From NCBI GenBank assembly GCA_024860865.1, contig JACRDV010000057.1, positions 1 through 7,656 on the forward strand: a stretch of 7,656 nt of DNA, written 5' to 3'. How positions within the stretch are numbered: position 1 is the stretch's first letter; every line of letters starts with the position of its first letter. The notes under the pieces were generated by a model, which was given only the letters and a program-made list of their open reading frames with translations, was not told the DNA's origin and made no database searches. This document shows, in pieces, positions 4,767 to 7,656 of the stretch. The position numbers were made by a program, and so were the translations under genes. This stretch comes from Methanobacteriota archaeon. GTDB taxonomy: Archaea > JACRDV01.

Positions 4767-5741
4767 TTGGAATCTGAAATTCCAATTAAAAAAGAAGAAA
4801 TTCCTGCTAAGAGAGAAAAAGCTGTACAAGAAGAGTATGTTAGAAAATGTCCTGAATGTGGCTCTACTAATTTAATTCGCGATTATGAACGAGCTGAAGT
4901 AGTTTGCCAAAGTTGCGGATTGGTTATTGACCAACAGATAATCGACATGGGTCCTGAATGGAGAGCTTTTGACCAAGAACAAAGGGTAAAGCGATCCAGA
5001 GTAGGAGCTCCCATGACTTACACTATCCATGATAAAGGTTTGTCTACAATGATTGATTGGCGTAACAAAGACTTTTATGGAAAAGAAATTGCTCCGCGCA
5101 GACGAGCTCAAATTTATAGACTTAGAAAATGGCAACGCAGAATTAGAGTGTCAAATGCAACTGAACGAAACCTTGCTTTTGCATTATCAGAACTAGATAG
5201 AGTCGCCTCAAGGTTAGGTTTACCAAGAAATGTTAGAGAAACAGCTGCTGTTATTTATCGAAGGGCTGTTGAAAAGGGCCTCATTAGAGGAAGATCAATT
5301 GAGGGCGTAGCTGCAGCTGCATTATATGCGGCTTGTAGGCAATGCAAAGTCCCAAGAACCTTAGACGAAATAGCTGATGTTTCTAGGGTTGGAAGGAAAG
5401 AAATTGGCAGAACATATCGGTTCATTGCCAGAGAACTTGAAATGAAACTAATGCCTACAAATCCAACTGATTACGTTGCCAGATTTGCAAGTGAACTAAG
5501 ACTAACTGGAGAAGTTCAATCAAAAGCAATTGAAATACTCAAAAAAGCTGCTGAGAAAGAGCTGACTTCAGGCAGAGGCCCAACTGGAGTTGCAGCGGCT
5601 GCAATTTACATAGCCAGCGTATTGTTGGGAGAGAAACGAACTCAAAGAGAAGTCGCTGAAGTCGCTGGCGTAACAGAGGTCACCATCAGGAATAGGTATA
5701 AGGAGTTAGCAGAGAAACTAGATATTGATATCACCCTCTAA
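4767..5741 (+). CDS. tfb: transcription initiation factor B (TFB)
   Basis: Archaeal TFIIB homologue that bridges TBP on the TATA box and RNA polymerase. The 324 residues contain an N-terminal zinc ribbon with Cys28, Cys31, Cys47 and Cys50 (CPEC and CQSC). A B-reader/linker follows at about 60-110 ([19 protein letters not shown] onward). Two cyclin-fold repeats span about 125-220 and 230-320; [15 protein letters not shown] (177-191) and [14 protein letters not shown] (271-284) are the equivalent helices. The last helices ([23 protein letters not shown]) form the BRE-recognition helix-turn-helix. All parts are intact. TTG at 4767 is set by a strong GGAGGG (4755-4760) six bases upstream, 11 bases after the gar1 stop. 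About 20 lysine- and glutamate-rich residues precede the ribbon. Confidence 0.97.
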   Translation: MESEIPIKKEEIPAKREKAVQEEYVRKCPECGSTNLIRDYERAEVVCQSCGLVIDQQIIDMGPEWRAFDQEQRVKRSRVGAPMTYTIHDKGLSTMIDWRNKDFYGKEIAPRRRAQIYRLRKWQRRIRVSNATERNLAFALSELDRVASRLGLPRNVRETAAVIYRRAVEKGLIRGRSIEGVAAAALYAACRQCKVPRTLDEIADVSRVGRKEIGRTYRFIARELEMKLMPTNPTDYVARFASELRLTGEVQSKAIEILKKAAEKELTSGRGPTGVAAAAIYIASVLLGEKRTQREVAEVAGVTEVTIRNRYKELAEKLDIDITL

Positions 5742-5763
5742 AGTATCTGAGGTGCAGTAAAAG

Positions 5764-5844
5764 TTGGCGAAAAAAAAGAAAATAACGAAAGCTGAAAAGG
5801 CAAAGAAAAAAGCGTATTATAAAAAGAAAGAAGTGATTGAATAA
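5764..5844 (+). CDS. 26-residue lysine-rich microprotein
   Basis: Candidate third gene of the gar1-tfb operon. A good Shine-Dalgarno sequence GAGGTG (5749-5754), right after the tfb stop, precedes a TTG at 5764 by nine bases; TTG is also the start of gar1 and tfb. The frame encodes 26 residues beginning MAKKKKITKAEKAKKK, with 12 lysines, two adjacent tyrosines and an EVIE end. The stop at 5842-5844 abuts the primase stop on the other strand exactly, leaving no spare DNA. Such a peptide could bind RNA, DNA or the ribosome, but that is inferred from charge only. I do not recognise a family. Being A-rich, the frame could also be a chance product of purine-rich sequence; the ribosome binding site argues otherwise. 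Confidence 0.5.
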   Translation: MAKKKKITKAEKAKKKAYYKKKEVIE

Positions 5845-6639
5845 TCACAAAAAGCTAGGCATACATCTTTGGTCTGTGGTTGGATCAAAATTTAAAATTT
5901 CTTCCGGTGAAATTGGCAAAACGATTCTGCTAACATAACCATGCAATGACCAAGGTAATCTAATGAGCCTCGAGCTCCCAGTGGTGACCCAGTAATCAAT
6001 GTGATAACCCTCATTTTTTATTTCCCAAGCGAGCTTTTCTCGCTCTATTTTTTTCATTTTTAATGTCTCTTTATCTAAGATATACAAATGCAAACCTCTT
6101 CCAGAATAAACTACTTTTATGTTTTTAAAAAGATATTTTTCTCTTAGCTCATGGTAGAGTTTATCACCTTCTTCAAAGGATAGTTTCATGCAATAATTGC
6201 AAAACAACAATCGCTGGCCCTTTCTCATTCGATCTTCCAACGTGCCGCAATTTGGGCAAGGGATGTTTTCGGGGTCTATATCAAAGACAATTTCTTGCCC
6301 AAGCCAATATCTGCACCTAAAACAATTTTTAAAAGCTCTTCTACATGCCTCGCACTTTGGGAAATCAGCGTAGAGATTTCTGTCATAATAAACATCTTCT
6401 GGCAAATATTTCTGCAACCTTTGTTTGAGATCATTCATCGATTTTGGCTTAAATATGATAATCTCAGAAATTCTATCAGCATACTCTGGTTTAACTATTT
6501 TAGTGTCTTCTCCGAGCTGAACTGCGAATGCTGTTTTCTTAAATCTATGAATTAACCATTCTTGAGGTCCAGTCAAATTAAAATCGTGTTCATAGAAAAA
6601 TTGCCGCTCTACTAAAGAAGCAAATCGAAAGGGCTTCAT
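5845..6639 (-). CDS. archaeo-eukaryotic primase, small-subunit (PriS)-like
   Basis: Catalytic primase subunit or PriS-like primase that makes primers for replication or repair. From ATG 6639 the product has 264 residues. Motif I QEIVFDIDPEN (115-125) gives catalytic Asp120 and Asp122. Motif II is YSGRGLHLYI (178-187). Motif III HIDYWVTTGSSRLIRLPWSLHG (213-234) supplies the third aspartate, Asp215, and the basic LIRLP. Between motifs I and II sits the expected zinc motif CPNC/CNYC (128-131 and 147-150). Unusually, a second four-cysteine cluster, CEAC/CFRC (96-109), precedes motif I. It is shorter than typical PriS (about 340-400). The frame stays open to 6711, but those 24 AT-rich extra residues look untranslated and AGGA lies six bases before 6639. 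The gene ends back-to-back with the tfb operon. Confidence 0.85.
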   Translation of the reverse strand: MKPFRFASLVERQFFYEHDFNLTGPQEWLIHRFKKTAFAVQLGEDTKIVKPEYADRISEIIIFKPKSMNDLKQRLQKYLPEDVYYDRNLYADFPKCEACRRAFKNCFRCRYWLGQEIVFDIDPENIPCPNCGTLEDRMRKGQRLLFCNYCMKLSFEEGDKLYHELREKYLFKNIKVVYSGRGLHLYILDKETLKMKKIEREKLAWEIKNEGYHIDYWVTTGSSRLIRLPWSLHGYVSRIVLPISPEEILNFDPTTDQRCMPSFL

Positions 6640-6750
6640 AAAAATCCTAAAAAAATTAAATACTATAGTAGTTCTAAAAATTTTTAAAATTAAAATAGAT
6701 TTTAATTTCAATTATAGAATTAATTTATGAAATTCTAGAAATCCAATAAA

Positions 6751-7182
6751 TTAAAATGTTTTCAATTTCTCAAGTATTATTGCTGGACAAACCTTTTTTA
6801 CACCACTAATTCTACCAATTTTGCCAGATAAAATCTTAGAAAGCTCTTTTCCATCTTTGCACCAAATTTCTGCCATAATCATATGATCCCCGGTAGATGT
6901 AGCTACATACTTCGCATCTGGAAGTTCTGATAATTTTTGAGCTACTTCTAAAAGATTTGCAGGTTCGGTATCTACGCCGACGATAGCTACCGAATTAATA
7001 CCGATCCTTGAAGGTTCTATAACAACTGAAAATTTCTTTATAACGCCGTGATTTTGAAGACCGTGAACCCTTTTTCTAATTGTAGATTCATTTAATTTTA
7101 AAGCCGTTGCAATTTCAGAGTACGAAGCTCTACCATCCTTTTCTAAAATTTCTAATATCTTCATATCAAGCTCGTCTACCAT
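6751..7182 (-). CDS. Lrp/AsnC family transcriptional regulator
   Basis: DNA-binding regulator of the feast/famine family, 143 residues, the usual single-gene length. An N-terminal winged helix-turn-helix (residues 1-60) begins LDMKILEILEKDGRASYSEIA and contains the recognition helix ESTIRKRVHGLQNHGVIKKF. The C-terminal RAM effector/oligomerisation domain (about 65-140) has VAIVGVDTEP, the TSTGDHMIMAEIWC strand-turn and the final VKKVCPAIILEKLK. The effector, probably an amino acid, cannot be deduced. ATG at 7182 is chosen for domain fit; only weak GTGAT similarity precedes it. It is transcribed divergently from a rubrerythrin-like gene, which is a plausible target along with its own promoter. 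Confidence 0.95.
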   Translation of the reverse strand: MVDELDMKILEILEKDGRASYSEIATALKLNESTIRKRVHGLQNHGVIKKFSVVIEPSRIGINSVAIVGVDTEPANLLEVAQKLSELPDAKYVATSTGDHMIMAEIWCKDGKELSKILSGKIGRISGVKKVCPAIILEKLKTF

Positions 7183-7214
7183 AGTTGCATCACTTTTTAG
7201 GAATGAAACTTTTC

Positions 7215-7233
7215 TATTTATACGATTTTCGTA
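7215..7233 (-). promoter_or_regulatory. lrp promoter with overlapping 13-bp dyad (putative operator)
   Basis: On the minus strand TATAAATA (7215-7222) is a clear TATA box that would start transcription near 7194, about 12 bases before the ATG. Immediately upstream and overlapping it by two bases is TACGATTTTCGTA (7221-7233), a perfect 5-3-5 palindrome covering the BRE. Lrp-type regulators commonly bind 13-bp sites of this geometry and repress their own genes. Confidence 0.55.
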
Positions 7234-7266
7234 CGTTAATTTTATATTTTAATATTTTTATTACTT

Positions 7267-7319
7267 ATTCAGTACAATATATTTAACATTTCGGACAAAA
7301 TTTTAAAGATTTCGGTACA
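7267..7319. repeat. three direct repeats at 21-bp pitch before the rubrerythrin gene
   Basis: ATTCAGTACA (7267-7276), ATTTCGGACA (7288-7297) and ATTTCGGTACA (7309-7319) start exactly 21 bp apart, two helical turns. They bracket the TATA-like ATATATTT (7277-7284) and the expected start region of the plus-strand gene. Read on the minus strand they contain CCGAAA followed by TTAAATATA or TTTAAAAT, so some could instead be BRE/TATA elements pointing toward lrp. Confidence 0.5.
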
Positions 7320-7331
7320 GGAGGTTTGAAA

Positions 7332-7656
7332 ATGGTGGAGTTAGTGTATGAGAGCAAAATAGGCGTTTCTAAAGGTACACCTGTGGAAGAGCATGTAAAG
7401 CATAATTTTACAGGAGAGACTAGTGAAGTTGGGCTCTACTTGGCTATATCAAGGCAAGCCCTAAGGGAAGGCTATCCAGAAGTAGCTATTGCCTTACAAG
7501 CTATTGCCATGGATGAAGCTTGGCATGCTGCGAGATTCGCTGAACTCAACGGCTTGATATCCACAAACACCAAGGAGAACTTAGAAAGAATGCTCAGAGG
7601 AGAACAGGGTGCAAACAAAGGAAAAAGGGAAGCAGCGGTTAAGGCAAAGGAAAGCG
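7332..7656 (+). CDS. rubrerythrin-like diiron protein, 3' end outside the window
   Basis: Ferritin-like protein of the rubrerythrin group, expected to reduce hydrogen peroxide in an anaerobe. The first 108 residues are visible. Helix A carries NFTGETSEVGLYLAISRQA with ligand Glu29. Helix B carries GYPEVAIALQAIAMDEAWHAARF with Glu50 and the Glu62-x2-His65 pair, matching the ExxH iron ligand motif, followed by AELNG and KENLERMLRGEQGANKGKREAA, typical of the family. There is no N-terminal rubredoxin domain, so any rubredoxin would be C-terminal and beyond the edge. ATG at 7332 has a near-perfect AGGAGGT (7319-7325) six bases upstream, which suggests strong translation. The repeats upstream and the divergent lrp gene suggest regulation. 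Confidence 0.9.
   Translation, partial: MVELVYESKIGVSKGTPVEEHVKHNFTGETSEVGLYLAISRQALREGYPEVAIALQAIAMDEAWHAARFAELNGLISTNTKENLERMLRGEQGANKGKREAAVKAKES

Noticed and set aside
4872-5135. Minus-strand frame of 87 residues within tfb
   Set aside because: It is antisense to the zinc ribbon and linker of TFB.
6295-6555. Plus-strand frame of 86 residues within the primase gene
   Set aside because: It is antisense to the primase, whose catalytic motifs are intact.
6640-6711. 24-residue N-terminal extension of the primase
   Set aside because: The DNA is AT-rich non-coding in character, the residues match nothing in the family, and AGGA precedes the internal ATG at 6639 at suitable distance.
1-7656. 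Defence system, CRISPR array, insertion sequence or tRNA
   Set aside because: I found no repeat-spacer pattern, transposase, toxin-antitoxin pair or T-arm consensus on either strand.

Overview
The window is archaeal. It encodes TFB (the archaeal TFIIB), Gar1, SRP19, ribosomal protein eS8, an archaeo-eukaryotic primase and an Lrp/AsnC regulator. The genes have archaeal promoter architecture (BRE/TATA about 25 bp before a putative transcript start) and a mixture of Shine-Dalgarno-led ATG, GTG and TTG starts. The DNA is AT-rich with short intergenic gaps. A multihaem cytochrome next to TACK-style informational genes suggests an anaerobic Thermoproteota relative such as Bathyarchaeia, but that lineage assignment is inference and weak.

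Layout. At 55-333 (minus) lies an acylphosphatase. At about 458-656 (plus) is a GC-rich, highly structured, gene-free segment with its own TATA box; I read it as a non-coding RNA of unknown family. At 759-1352 (minus) is a two-gene unit: a YjbQ/UPF0047 protein followed by a 52-residue four-cysteine protein. At 1542-2351 (plus) are ribosomal protein eS8 and SRP19, each apparently with its own promoter. SRP19 converges with, and overlaps by 4 bp, a DUF211 gene (minus). DUF211 shares a 63-bp divergent promoter region with a PHP-family metal-dependent phosphoesterase (plus, 2675-3343). At 3561-4361 is an exported c-type cytochrome with three CxxCH motifs and one aberrant CxCH motif. At 4501-5844 (plus) is a gar1-tfb operon with a likely third member, a 26-residue lysine-rich microprotein. 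It ends exactly where the convergent primase gene (minus, 5845-6639) ends. An Lrp-type regulator (minus, 6751-7182) is divergent from a rubrerythrin-like diiron protein that runs off the right edge.

How the genes fit together. Most of the window is housekeeping information processing: rRNA and tRNA modification (Gar1), protein targeting (SRP19), translation (eS8), transcription initiation (TFB) and replication priming (primase). The accessory content is redox or metabolic: the cytochrome for extracytoplasmic electron transfer, the rubrerythrin for peroxide defence, and the PHP, YjbQ and acylphosphatase enzymes. The least explained elements are the structured RNA, the two microproteins, the CxCH haem-like site, the extra cysteine cluster in the primase, and the ordered repeats and dyads in the lrp-rubrerythrin intergenic region. 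I see no mobile element, CRISPR array, tRNA or rRNA.
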